Source: DATFVA01 sp963721075 (lineage in GTDB: Bacteria; Bacteroidota; Ignavibacteria; Ignavibacteriales; Ignavibacteriaceae). From it: DNA of 64,000 nucleotides. The translations under genes and the position numbers were made by a program. This document shows positions 20,617 to 29,677 of this stretch, in pieces; the stretch's first letter is position 1, and the number at the start of each line of letters is the position of its first letter. The DNA lies in assembly GCA_963721075.1 (NCBI GenBank), contig CAVRHV010000017.1, forward strand, positions 62,001 to 126,000, read 5' to 3'. The notes beneath the pieces were generated by a model, which saw only the letters and a list, made by a program, of their open reading frames with translations, was not told the origin of the DNA and ran no database searches.

Positions 20617-21843
20617 TTAATGTTCCTCAGCGATTTCCTGAAGAATAATATGACCAAGCTTATCTCTTTTAGTTTTAAGATAACGCTCGTTATTTTCATT
20701 TGGGGCAATTTCGATAGGAAGTCTTTCTGAAATTTCCAGACCGTAACCTTTAAGTCCTACAACCTTTTTCGGGTTATTTGTAAGCAGTTTTATCTTTCTT
20801 ACACCAAGATCGAGCAGGATTTGTGCTCCTATTCCATAATCGCGCAGATCAGCCTTAAAGCCGAGCGCTTCATTTGCTTCAACCGTATCCTTTCCCTGAT
20901 CCTGAAGCTCATACGCAAGTATCTTATTCCGTAATCCTATTCCTCTACCCTCCTGCCGCATATAGACAAGCACTCCTGTACCTGCCTCTTCGATCATATC
21001 AAGTGAGGCATTCAGCTGGTCGTGACAGTCGCATCTGAGTGAATGGAAAACATCTCCGGTAAGACATTCAGAGTGCATCCTTACAAGCACCGGTTCATCT
21101 TCCCTGATATTCCCTTTAACCAGAGCAACTTGTTTTTTCCCATCTAAAAGACTTTCGTAAAGATGGAGTCTGAAATGACCGTGCTTCGAGGGAAAGTTAA
21201 TTTCAGTTATTTTATTTATAAGCTTTTCTTTAGTTAAACGAAGCTTTATTATATCCTGAACTGTACAGATCTTAAGATTAAATCTCTCAGCAATTTCAGC
21301 AAGATCAGGAACTCTTGCCATTTCTCCGTTCTCTTTGAGTATTTCGCAGAGAACGCCCGCGGGTTTAAGACTCGCAAGCTTACACAAATCGACAGCAGCT
21401 TCAGTATGTCCCGCCCTTCTCAGCACACCTTCATCATACGCCCGTAAAGGGAAAATATGACCCGGCCGTGCAAAGTCGGACGAAGTCGAATTTCTGTCGA
21501 TCAGCTTTTTAATAGTCAGCGCCCTGTCGGCAGCGGAAATCCCGGTTGTAGTTCCTTCAATCGCATCCACTGTAACAGTAAACTGTGTACCATGAAGAGC
21601 AGAGTTAGACTCGACCATAAGCGGAAGTCCGAGCTCGTCAAGCCTTTTACCGCTCAACGCCGTACAGAGCATTCCCCTGCCGTAGGTAACCATGAAATTA
21701 ACTATGTCGGGGGTTATATATTCGGCGGCGCATACAAAGTCGCCTTCATTTTCACGGTCTTCATCATCAACAACAATTATAACCTTACCGTCTTTTATTT
21801 CTTTTATTGCTTCTTCTGCAGAGCAAAATATATTTTTTTCCAT
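20617..21843 (-). CDS. ribBA: Bifunctional DHBP synthase / GTP cyclohydrolase II
   Basis: This 408-residue enzyme supplies both precursors of riboflavin. The N-terminal DHBP synthase domain (about residues 1-205) has VVDDEDRENEGDF and the RRAGHTEAAVDL segment that make 3,4-dihydroxy-2-butanone 4-phosphate from ribulose 5-phosphate. The C-terminal GTP cyclohydrolase II domain has the zinc ligands in SECLTGDVFHSLRCDC, the RQEGRGIGL catalytic loop and the YGIGAQIL and LLTNNPKK segments. All key residues are present in both halves. No FMN riboswitch fits in the 38-bp gap to yajC. A clear terminator follows. Confidence 0.97.
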   Translation of the reverse strand: MEKNIFCSAEEAIKEIKDGKVIIVVDDEDRENEGDFVCAAEYITPDIVNFMVTYGRGMLCTALSGKRLDELGLPLMVESNSALHGTQFTVTVDAIEGTTTGISAADRALTIKKLIDRNSTSSDFARPGHIFPLRAYDEGVLRRAGHTEAAVDLCKLASLKPAGVLCEILKENGEMARVPDLAEIAERFNLKICTVQDIIKLRLTKEKLINKITEINFPSKHGHFRLHLYESLLDGKKQVALVKGNIREDEPVLVRMHSECLTGDVFHSLRCDCHDQLNASLDMIEEAGTGVLVYMRQEGRGIGLRNKILAYELQDQGKDTVEANEALGFKADLRDYGIGAQILLDLGVRKIKLLTNNPKKVVGLKGYGLEISERLPIEIAPNENNERYLKTKRDKLGHIILQEIAEEH

Positions 21844-21881
21844 TTCGCACCCTAACTGATTTGGCTAAAATAATCTGCCTT

Positions 21882-22203
21882 TTACTGAGTATCCTTTGAA
21901 GCTACAACAGTAGTAATTGCAGATCTTTCGAATTTTAATTTTACATTATCAGATACCTGGATCAGAGCCGTTTTCTCATCAAGACCGGCGATAGTGCCAT
22001 GAAGTCCGCCGTTCGTTACAATCTTATCACCCTTCTGCAGGTTCGATAATAACTTTTCTCTTTCTTTGGCCCTTTTCTGCTGAGGTCTGATTATCATGAA
22101 AATAGAAGATCAGAAAGATCGCACCAAACATAATGATGGTGCTGATAAATCCGCCTCCGCCGCCGCCGTCAGCAGGGGGAGCCATTGCAAGTAGATAGTT
22201 CAA
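21882..22203 (-). CDS. yajC: Preprotein translocase subunit YajC, TTG start
   Basis: YajC is a small single-span accessory of the SecDF-YajC complex. The membrane helix FISTIIMFGAIFLIFYFMII is followed by RPQQKRAKEREKLL and the KGDKIVTNGGLHGTIAGLDE segment, all typical. An ATG at 22097 gives a 71-residue protein missing the membrane helix. The full protein starts at TTG 22201-22203, with GGAGGA at 22209-22214 and one base after the tgt stop, giving 106 residues with a glycine-rich linker (about seven glycines) before the helix. The tight spacing to tgt indicates one operon. Confidence 0.93.
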
Positions 22204-22204
22204 T

Positions 22205-23356
22205 TTATTCCTCCATTAAAGATTTATTATTCACTGATATTTTATTAATAATTTCATTTTTCCATTCGGTGAAGCTGCCTTCAATAATCTTTATCCTGGC
22301 TTCCTTAACAAGATTAAGATAGAAGTGAAGATTGTGAATACTCGAGAGCTCGAGCGCCAGAATTTCCCTGGATGTAAACAGGTGCCGTAAATATGCGCGC
22401 GTATAATTTCGGCAAGTATAGCAGTCACATTCCTCGTCTATTGTTCTGAAATCATCTTTGTACTGAGCATTACGCATCGCAAGTACACCGGAAGAGGTAA
22501 ACAGACTTGCATTCCTGCCGTTTCTGGTAGGCATAACACAGTCAAACATATCAATACCTCTTTCAATAGCCTCCAGTATATTCTCCGGTCTGCCAACTCC
22601 CATCAGGTATCTTGGTTTATCCTCCGGCATGAAATCCGTTGTGAAATCAACCAGTTCATACATTGTTTCGGTTGGTTCACCAACCGCCAGTCCGCCTATG
22701 GCATAGCCGTCAAAATCGATTGAGGTAATCTGTCCGGCCGACTTCTCCCGCAGATCCTTATAAATACTTCCCTGAATTATTCCAAAAAGGAACTGCCTGT
22801 GTCCGTACAAAGGTGATGTTTTGTCAAAAGCTTCTTTATTCAGATGTGCCCAGCGCGTTGTTAGTTCGGTAGACTTCACAGCATAATCATATTCACAGGG
22901 ATAAGGTGTGCATTCATCAAGCACCATCATAATATCCGATCCGATGCTCCGCTGAATGTTTATTACCTTTTCCGGCGTGAAAAAGTGCTTCGAGCCATCG
23001 AGGTGCGAGCTGAATTCGACGCCGTCTGTCTTCAGTTTTCTTAGTTCAGAAAGACTGAAAACCTGGTACCCGCCGCTGTCAGTCAGCACCGGCCCCTGCC
23101 AGTTCATAAACTTATGCAGTCCGCCGGCTTTCTCCAGTATCTCAGTACCGGGCCTTAAATAAAGATGATAAGTATTTGAAAGAACAATCTGAGCCTTAAT
23201 ATCGTTTTTAAGATAAGACTGATTGACAGCTTTTACTGTACCCTGTGTCCCAACAGGCATAAAAATGGGTGTTTCCACAACCCCGTGATCAGTCTCAAAA
23301 GAACCTGCTCTAGCCTTACTCTTCTTATCTTTGCCTGAAACCTTAAAATTTATCAA
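22205..23356 (-). CDS. tgt: tRNA-guanine (queuine) transglycosylase
   Basis: Tgt swaps guanine 34 of certain tRNAs for the queuosine precursor preQ1. The 383-residue protein has VETPIFMPVGTQGTVKAV, the catalytic aspartate region LTDSGGYQVFSL, DIMMVLDECTPYP, the GGLAVGEP loop, the second aspartate in DMFDCVMPTRNGRN, and the zinc ligands CDCYTC plus a downstream histidine in IHNLHFYL. The only plausible start is TTG at 23356, since no ATG lies upstream in frame before a stop; the ribosome binding site is weak. It is followed directly by yajC. Confidence 0.95.
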   Translation of the reverse strand: MINFKVSGKDKKSKARAGSFETDHGVVETPIFMPVGTQGTVKAVNQSYLKNDIKAQIVLSNTYHLYLRPGTEILEKAGGLHKFMNWQGPVLTDSGGYQVFSLSELRKLKTDGVEFSSHLDGSKHFFTPEKVINIQRSIGSDIMMVLDECTPYPCEYDYAVKSTELTTRWAHLNKEAFDKTSPLYGHRQFLFGIIQGSIYKDLREKSAGQITSIDFDGYAIGGLAVGEPTETMYELVDFTTDFMPEDKPRYLMGVGRPENILEAIERGIDMFDCVMPTRNGRNASLFTSSGVLAMRNAQYKDDFRTIDEECDCYTCRNYTRAYLRHLFTSREILALELSSIHNLHFYLNLVKEARIKIIEGSFTEWKNEIINKISVNNKSLMEE

Positions 23357-23425
23357 ATTTTCTAAAACCGATTCTTTAATCTCTTATATAAACATTACAA
23401 ATTTAAGGGAAATCTGACTTATCTC

Positions 23426-24676
23426 CTAAATCGGTTTGGCAGGAATAATCTCGTCAGCCGGAATAATGGTGAGTTTTACCAGGTCTATCCTGATATTTGT
23501 TGATCTTGCAATTAAAAAATTGAAATTGTCGATAGTTACGCTTTCTCCCTGAAGCGGAATTCTGCCGATTTTGCTTGTAATATACCCGCCGATTGTTTCG
23601 TAATCCCCGGTGGGAATATTTAGATTATATTTCTCGTTTATATAATCAATCTCCACTTTCCCGCTTATGAGAAAAGTGTCAGATGAAATTTTACGGCATA
23701 TGTCTTCTTCAACATCATATTCATCCTTTATTTCCCCGAAAAGTTCTTCTATGATATCCTCCATAGTTACCAGTCCTGCCGTGCCTCCGAATTCGTCAAC
23801 CACAATTGCAATGGACACCTGTTTATTGAGGAATTCATTCAGCATCTCGAAGCTTCTTTTTGTTTCCGGAACAAAGATGATTTCCCGGATAATACTTTGC
23901 AGATTCTGGGGCGACTTAAAGATATCATAAGCGAAAATCACTCCGCGGATATTGTCCAGATTTTCTTCATAGACCGGTATCTTAGAATAACCTGAATCGA
24001 TGAAAATAGAAATGGCTTCGTCAATGGTTGAATCGATATCGACACCCACTATTTCTGTTCTGGGACGCATAGCCTCGTAAACTTTCTGCTCCCCCAGAGC
24101 CAGCACACGGCTTATTATCGCACTCTCCTTTTTGTTAACAACACCGGCTTCGTGACTCTCTTTAACAAGGAATTCAATGTCCTCCTTGCTGAAAAGAAAA
24201 TCGATATTCTCTGCCTTCACATTAGAGGACTGTGTAAGGAATGAAGAAAGTGAAGCAGTTATCCTCACAAAAGGATAAAGGATATAATAAACAATTCTTA
24301 TAGGAATAGCAGAATACAATATGACCCGGTCGCCAAGTTCCCTTGCAAAATATTTCGGAAGGAGTTCTCCGAAAATAAGAAGGATAAGCGTCGAAATAAT
24401 CAATATGCTGAATTCGCTTAAATTAAAAGCAGCAGAAAGAATGAGTGCACTTAAAGAAGCAAAAGCAATATTAACAACATTGTTGGCAATTAGTATAGTA
24501 GAAAAAAAGTACCGAGGGTTTTTAACAAACGCATAAGCTCCCCTTGCGGCAAAGTTTTTCTTCCTCGCTCTTATCTCAATCTTTAACTTATTGGAGACGA
24601 CAAAAGCTAGTTCAGAGCCTGAAAAAAAAGCACTTATGATCACAAGAATGATTAGAATGATAAGCTGGTCAGTCAT
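23426..24676 (-). CDS. CNNM/CorC (HlyC) family membrane protein
   Basis: This 416-residue protein has an N-terminal CNNM (DUF21) domain with about four membrane helices (LIILIILVIISAFFSGSELA at the start), a pair of CBS domains beginning after the MRPRTEIVGVD motif, and a C-terminal CorC_HlyC domain ending near residue 400. Members of this family are annotated as hemolysins but are more likely magnesium or divalent-cation efflux proteins. It sits in the minus-strand housekeeping block, about 80 bp upstream of tgt and 81 bp downstream of the UbiA gene. Confidence 0.93.
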   Translation of the reverse strand: MTDQLIILIILVIISAFFSGSELAFVVSNKLKIEIRARKKNFAARGAYAFVKNPRYFFSTILIANNVVNIAFASLSALILSAAFNLSEFSILIISTLILLIFGELLPKYFARELGDRVILYSAIPIRIVYYILYPFVRITASLSSFLTQSSNVKAENIDFLFSKEDIEFLVKESHEAGVVNKKESAIISRVLALGEQKVYEAMRPRTEIVGVDIDSTIDEAISIFIDSGYSKIPVYEENLDNIRGVIFAYDIFKSPQNLQSIIREIIFVPETKRSFEMLNEFLNKQVSIAIVVDEFGGTAGLVTMEDIIEELFGEIKDEYDVEEDICRKISSDTFLISGKVEIDYINEKYNLNIPTGDYETIGGYITSKIGRIPLQGESVTIDNFNFLIARSTNIRIDLVKLTIIPADEIIPAKPI

Positions 24677-24757
24677 TGGTTTCCACTCTTAAACTATTCC
24701 TTTTCACTTTAGCAATTTTCACGTAATGCATACCTATAGTAATATAAAAAATCTATT

Positions 24758-25637
24758 CTAAAACGGACGATAAATAATTAGTAAAGTAACCAGCGCATAC
24801 AAAATCACTGTTACAATCATCTGTATATCTGATATCAATAATTGTGTCGTATTCTCTCCCTGCTTATTCATATAAACCAGGAACATATAACGGAATATAC
24901 CGAAAACAACAAATGGGGTTGTATAAATTAGATTCTCTGTCCCAAAAACGGTTATTGTTCTCTCGGCCACAGTATATAGAGCATAACAGATTATAACACC
25001 TGCGGCTGCTACTGTAGCTACCTGATCGGCAAAGTTAAGCGAATAAAAAGCCAGCACCTTTCTTGTCTCTGCACTCGATCCCTCTGCAACCACCTCCAGC
25101 TCAGAGTGCCTCTTCATCACTGCGAGAAAAAGTGAAATGAACATGGTAGTAAGAATAAGCCAGCTTGATATGGCAACATGTATTATAATCGCGCCTGCCA
25201 GTACACGAATAAGAAATCCGGCTGCGATACTGAAAATATCGAGCAGCACGATATGCTTAAGCTTTATCGAATAAAGAACATTGATAAGAAAAAAGAGAAT
25301 CAGAAGCAGAACGAAATTTATATCGGCAAATAAACAGACTACAGCGGCGGCAATAGCAAAGAATGAATGCAATAAACAGTCCCTGCCGTGGAGATATTTT
25401 TCCGGATGCGATCGGCCTGTTCTTTTTCTTTGGATGGGCTCTGTCTGCTTCTGCATCCGCAATATCATTGATTATATATACTATGCTGGAAGTCAGGCAG
25501 AATGCCGCGAACCCTAGCAGCGACGTTAATAAATAATTTCCCTTAAAAAGGTTTAAAGAGAATACCAGAGGAACAAAAACGAAAAGGTTTTTGATCCATT
25601 GAGGTATTCTTATGAGTTTTATAACCTGGATGAACAT
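24758..25637 (-). CDS. UbiA-family prenyltransferase, DPPR-synthase type (one frameshift)
   Basis: The protein has about nine membrane helices. The first motif, NDIADAEADRAHPKKKNRP, matches the NDxxDxxxDRxHPxKxxRP pattern of decaprenyl-phosphate phosphoribosyltransferase (the Rv3806c family), which loads phosphoribose onto a polyprenyl phosphate carrier. The second acidic motif is less obvious. The frame breaks near 25375; dropping one A in GCATTCATTC joins GLFIAF to FFAIAAAVVCLF, and the rest reads cleanly to YRPF at 24758, about 293 residues in all. It ends close behind the mutase gene (3 bp gap), so the two are likely co-transcribed although their functions are not obviously linked. Confidence 0.88.
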
Positions 25638-25640
25638 TAA

Positions 25641-27296
25641 TTAAAAAACAGCGGTTTCCTCGTATATACCGAAAACTTCTTTAAGTTCATTAACCATTTC
25701 ACCAAGCGTAACATAATTCTGTGCTGCTTTAAGGAATACGGGCATAAGGTTATTACCATTCATACCGGCTTCCCTGATTTCTCTGAGACTTTCATCAACA
25801 GCAGCCTGACTCCTGTTCTGTTTTAGCTCAGCAAGTCTTTTCTTCTGCTTCTTTTCAACTTCAGGTGAAATATATAATATCGGGATGTCTATTTTCTCAT
25901 CTTTCTCAACAAACTCATTAACCCCAACAATGAACTTCTCTTTCTTTTCTACCTCTCTCTGGTAACGGTACGCGGCATCAGCAATTTCTTTCTGGAAATA
26001 GCCTGCCTCTATCGCCGGTATTACTCCTCCAAGAGAATCAATCTGATCGAAAATTTCATTGGCACCTTTTTCCATATCATCCGTAAGCGACTCAACAAAG
26101 TAGCTTCCGCCGAGCGGATCAACTGTATTTATAACTCCTGTTTCATAAGCAATCAGCTGCTGTGTTCTCAATGCAATCTTAACAGCTTTCTCACTCGGGA
26201 GCGCAAGGGTTTCATCCATGGAGTTTGTATGGAGCGACTGTGTTCCGCCTAAAACTCCGGCCAGAGCCTGGAATGCTGTTCTTACAATATTGTTTTCCGG
26301 CTGCTGTGCGGTAAGAGTGCATCCGGCTGTCTGAGTATGAAACCTTAGCCACCATGATCTTGGATTTTTAGCACCATATTTTTCCCGCATTCTCTTTGCG
26401 TAAATTCTTCTCGCAGCTCTGAACTTCGCAATTTCTTCAAAGAAATCAAGGTGTGAATTAAAGAAGAAGGAAATTCTTGGAGCAAACTCGTCTATGTCCA
26501 TCCCTCTTTCCATACAGGCTTCGATGTATGCAAAACCGTCGGCCAGCGTATAGGCCAGTTCCTGTACAGAAGTTGACCCGGCCTCACGAATATGATACCC
26601 GCTCACTGAAACAGGATTCCACTGCGGAACCTCGCGTGCACAATATTCTATCATATCGACTATTATTCTCATTGACGGCTGGGGAGGATAAATATATTCT
26701 TTCTGAGCTATGTATTCTTTAAGTATATCATTCTGCAGAGTCCCGCGGAGGTTTTTAAAATCGACTCCCTGTTTTGCAGCAACCGCAAGATAAAAAGCAA
26801 AAATCATAGCTGCCGGTGAATTTATCGTCATCGATGTTGAAACTTTATCGAGCGGGATCTTATTGAAAAGTATTTCCATATCTTCAAGTGAGGAAATCGC
26901 AACGCCGCATATACCAACTTCACCTTCACTCACAGGAGAATCCGAGTCCCATCCCATTAAAGTAGGCAGGTCAAAGGCAACCGATAATCCGGTCTGTCCG
27001 TGGTTAAGGAGGTAATGGAATCTTTCGTTAGTATCCTCTGGAGATCCGAAGCCGGCAAACTGTCTCATTGTCCATATTCTTCCCCGGTAGCCGTTTGTGT
27101 GAACTCCACGTGTATACGGGTATTCACCGGGAAAACCTATTTCACTGAGGTAATTTATATTTTCAATATCATCAGGTCCGTATAAAACATTCACATCACG
27201 TCCACTGACCGTTGTAAACTTCATTCCAGTATTCTTTGCATTCGCTGCTTTTTCTTCAAATCCTTTTCGTCTTTCCTGATATTCTTTGTCCGGCAT
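25641..27296 (-). CDS. Acyl-CoA mutase large subunit, isobutyryl-CoA-mutase-like
   Basis: This 551-residue protein is the catalytic TIM-barrel part of a B12-dependent acyl-CoA mutase and lacks the C-terminal cobalamin-binding domain, so it needs a separate small subunit, which is not in the window. It keeps EYPYTRGVHTNGYRGRIWTM and the SMTINSPAAM substrate segment. Two residues that set substrate choice differ from methylmalonyl-CoA mutase: the Tyr in RQYAGF is Phe80 (RQFAGF), and the Arg that binds the substrate carboxylate is Gln198 (KEYIAQKEY). Phe80/Gln198 is the pair described for isobutyryl-CoA mutase. Automatic annotation would probably call it methylmalonyl-CoA mutase. The likely reaction is isobutyryl-CoA to n-butyryl-CoA, as used in valine or butyrate metabolism. 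Confidence 0.88.
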   Translation of the reverse strand: MPDKEYQERRKGFEEKAANAKNTGMKFTTVSGRDVNVLYGPDDIENINYLSEIGFPGEYPYTRGVHTNGYRGRIWTMRQFAGFGSPEDTNERFHYLLNHGQTGLSVAFDLPTLMGWDSDSPVSEGEVGICGVAISSLEDMEILFNKIPLDKVSTSMTINSPAAMIFAFYLAVAAKQGVDFKNLRGTLQNDILKEYIAQKEYIYPPQPSMRIIVDMIEYCAREVPQWNPVSVSGYHIREAGSTSVQELAYTLADGFAYIEACMERGMDIDEFAPRISFFFNSHLDFFEEIAKFRAARRIYAKRMREKYGAKNPRSWWLRFHTQTAGCTLTAQQPENNIVRTAFQALAGVLGGTQSLHTNSMDETLALPSEKAVKIALRTQQLIAYETGVINTVDPLGGSYFVESLTDDMEKGANEIFDQIDSLGGVIPAIEAGYFQKEIADAAYRYQREVEKKEKFIVGVNEFVEKDEKIDIPILYISPEVEKKQKKRLAELKQNRSQAAVDESLREIREAGMNGNNLMPVFLKAAQNYVTLGEMVNELKEVFGIYEETAVF

Positions 27297-27362
27297 AATT
27301 ATTCCTTCATTCTATTTATAATTACAAAGATAATAAGATATATGGCTTTATTGAAGCATTAT

Positions 27363-29198
27363 TTATGATCTGCCGAACCTCCTGTCAAATTCGTCAAGTG
27401 AGATTTTTACCAGGGTCGGTCGCCCGGCAGGACAAACATAAGGCATAGATGTAGCAAAAAGCTGGTCGATCAGCAGTCTCATTTCTTTCTCCGAAAGACT
27501 ATCTCCTGCCTTAATAGCCGCTCTTGCAGAATAGGCTCTGGCTATAATTTCCGTCTCATCTTTACTTTCACCTCCGTTTTGCATAAAATCGTAAACAATT
27601 TCCATAAGTACCTTTTCCTCCGAACCCTGTTTCACATCGTCAGGCACACCTGATATTACAACAGAATTTTTACTGAAAAACTTTAATTCGAATCCTAGTT
27701 TTACCAGGAGGGGGTTAATCTCCTTTAGTATGCCGATAACCTTTGCCCCGGGGTCGATCGTTCTGGCAAATAACAGCTGCTGTGAAAAAGGAAGATCGGC
27801 ATCCATTCTCTTCAGTGCTTTCTCATACAAAACTCTCTTGTGCGCAGTGTGCTGATCAATTACCATCAGTCCTGTCTTTATCTGCGAAAGGATATATTTA
27901 TTATGCAGCTGAATTATAAAAGCAGGTTCGGCAGGAATCCTGCTATCCTCATCACCCGGTAATTCATGAAAAACTTCTTTCGGCTCACTTTGAAAAGGAT
28001 GCGGACTTTCACCTTCCGGCACCCTGATCGTATTATCAGGAATAGCACGGAAAATAAGATCAATATCCTGATCAGAAAAATTTGTTCGTGCGGCAGCCTG
28101 AGAGTTTCTATGCGATTGACTGTCGGTAAATTCATTTCTTTCTTTTCGGGTAGAAATTTCCTGCTCATCCGTATAATCATTCCTTCCGGTATATGCAATA
28201 CCGGGGACGACTTCACTCGTTCCGAGACCTTTTTTTATCACAGCAAGGACAAAATTATACACATCTCTTTCGTCATCGAAACGGACTTCCAGCTTAGAGG
28301 GGTGAATGTTCACATCCGTTTTACGCGGATCAACATCAATGAAAATAATAAAGAAAGGATAATCACCTTTTTCGAGGAGAGTATCATATGCTGTAAAAAC
28401 TGCATGATTTATCTGCCTGCTCAGAACATAGCGGGAATTAAGGAACAGATATTGGTCGCCCCTGCTTTTTTTGAGCAGCGCAGGCTTCCCTATGTAACCG
28501 TAAACATTAAGAAAGTCTGTTCGTTCTTCAACCGGCAGAAGTGCTTCCATCATATTATCGGCGAAAACCTGTTTTATTCTGTTAGCAAGATCTCCCGGTG
28601 AGTAATTATAGATGAGCTGATCATCATTATAAAGTTTAAATGTCAGGTCGGGATGACTTAAAGCTGCTCTGTTGAAAGTATCTACAATGTGCTTCATCTC
28701 GGTTGTATCCGACTTAAGGAAATTTCTTCTTGCAGGAGTATTAAAGAAGAGATTTTTTACAGCTACACAGGTACCTTTTGAAAACGAACCTTTTTCCTTA
28801 ATTATATTTCTTCCATCTTCTATCCGTAACAGGGTTCCTACTTCTTCCTCTTTTGTCTCTGTTCTGATCTCTACCTGTGCAACAGCTGCGATCGAACTTA
28901 AGGCCTCACCGCGAAAACCCAGGGTGGAAATCGATTCAAGATCGCTGTAGGAGAATATTTTACTTGTGGCGTGTTTCTGAATGCAGAGTAATGCATCCTC
29001 TTCGCTCATTCCTGTGCCATTATCGCATACCTGAATAAGGGATTTCCCCGCACGTTTTATCATCACTTCCAGAGTGTCTGCAGCAGCATCTATAGAATTC
29101 TCTATAAGTTCTTTTACCACAGATTCGGGTCTCTGAACAACCTCACCAGCCGCAATTTTACTGGCAATATTTTCGGGCAGAATTTTTATCTTAGTCAT
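27363..29198 (-). CDS. mutL: DNA mismatch repair protein MutL
   Basis: This 611-residue protein has the GHKL ATPase motifs ENSIDAAADTLEV (motif I), DNGTGMSEED (motif II) and TLGFRGEALSSIA (motif III), the transducer domain, and a C-terminal dimerisation domain from about residue 420. The C-terminal segment contains IDQHTAHKRVLYEK, close to the endonuclease-site region, but the usual DQHAxxER motif is altered to DQHTAHKR. The final CPAGRPTLVKI resembles the CPHGRP motif, with A for H. These changes bear on whether it has nuclease activity. Its start abuts the folA stop (29198), so the genes are in one operon. Confidence 0.95.
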   Translation of the reverse strand: MTKIKILPENIASKIAAGEVVQRPESVVKELIENSIDAAADTLEVMIKRAGKSLIQVCDNGTGMSEEDALLCIQKHATSKIFSYSDLESISTLGFRGEALSSIAAVAQVEIRTETKEEEVGTLLRIEDGRNIIKEKGSFSKGTCVAVKNLFFNTPARRNFLKSDTTEMKHIVDTFNRAALSHPDLTFKLYNDDQLIYNYSPGDLANRIKQVFADNMMEALLPVEERTDFLNVYGYIGKPALLKKSRGDQYLFLNSRYVLSRQINHAVFTAYDTLLEKGDYPFFIIFIDVDPRKTDVNIHPSKLEVRFDDERDVYNFVLAVIKKGLGTSEVVPGIAYTGRNDYTDEQEISTRKERNEFTDSQSHRNSQAAARTNFSDQDIDLIFRAIPDNTIRVPEGESPHPFQSEPKEVFHELPGDEDSRIPAEPAFIIQLHNKYILSQIKTGLMVIDQHTAHKRVLYEKALKRMDADLPFSQQLLFARTIDPGAKVIGILKEINPLLVKLGFELKFFSKNSVVISGVPDDVKQGSEEKVLMEIVYDFMQNGGESKDETEIIARAYSARAAIKAGDSLSEKEMRLLIDQLFATSMPYVCPAGRPTLVKISLDEFDRRFGRS

Positions 29199-29677
29199 TA
29201 TTTCTTAACGTAGGTTATAATGTCGAATTGATCCCTTACCTCTCTGGATACTTCTTTCCAGACTGAGGGATCAATTTCGGGGAAAAAGACGTCTCCTTCC
29301 GCATCAAATTTCATTATAGATATAATCATCTCATCAGCAAATTCAATAGCCTGGCGGTAAACCTGGCCTCCGCCGATTATAAAGATCTTCTCGGGATTTG
29401 TTTCAGATACCGATTCAACCGCTTCGGTGAGATTTCTGTAGATTTTAACCTCTTCGTAGGGAAGCTTATAATCAGGCTGGCTTGTAATCACCACATTCAA
29501 TCTGTCTTTCAGGGGTTTGCCGAGAGTCTCGAAGGTAATACGTCCCATTATTATAGGATAACCAAGAGTGGTTTTTTTAAAGTGCTGAAATTCCTCCTTC
29601 ACGTGCCATGGCATTTCCCCGTTCGACCGTCCAATTACACCGTTCCGTGCAACGGCCGAGATAATTACTATTTTCAA
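29198..29677 (-). CDS. folA: Dihydrofolate reductase
   Basis: This 159-residue enzyme reduces dihydrofolate to tetrahydrofolate with NADPH. It has the NGVIGRSNGEMPWHVKEEFQ N-terminal segment with the catalytic acidic residue (Glu, about residue 28), the PIIMGRITFETLGKPL NADPH-binding segment and IFIIGGGQVYRQAI. Its ATG overlaps the thyA stop by four bases (29674-29677), the classic pairing, because thymidylate synthase is the main producer of dihydrofolate. Confidence 0.97.
   Translation of the reverse strand: MKIVIISAVARNGVIGRSNGEMPWHVKEEFQHFKKTTLGYPIIMGRITFETLGKPLKDRLNVVITSQPDYKLPYEEVKIYRNLTEAVESVSETNPEKIFIIGGGQVYRQAIEFADEMIISIMKFDAEGDVFFPEIDPSVWKEVSREVRDQFDIITYVKK

Noticed and set aside
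21844..21881. FMN riboswitch before ribBA
   Set aside because: The gap to yajC is only 38 bp, too short for the conserved RFN element, and no element is visible.
27966..28601. A 211-residue plus-strand frame antisense to mutL
   Set aside because: It is a shadow of the real minus-strand gene, whose motifs are conserved through this region.
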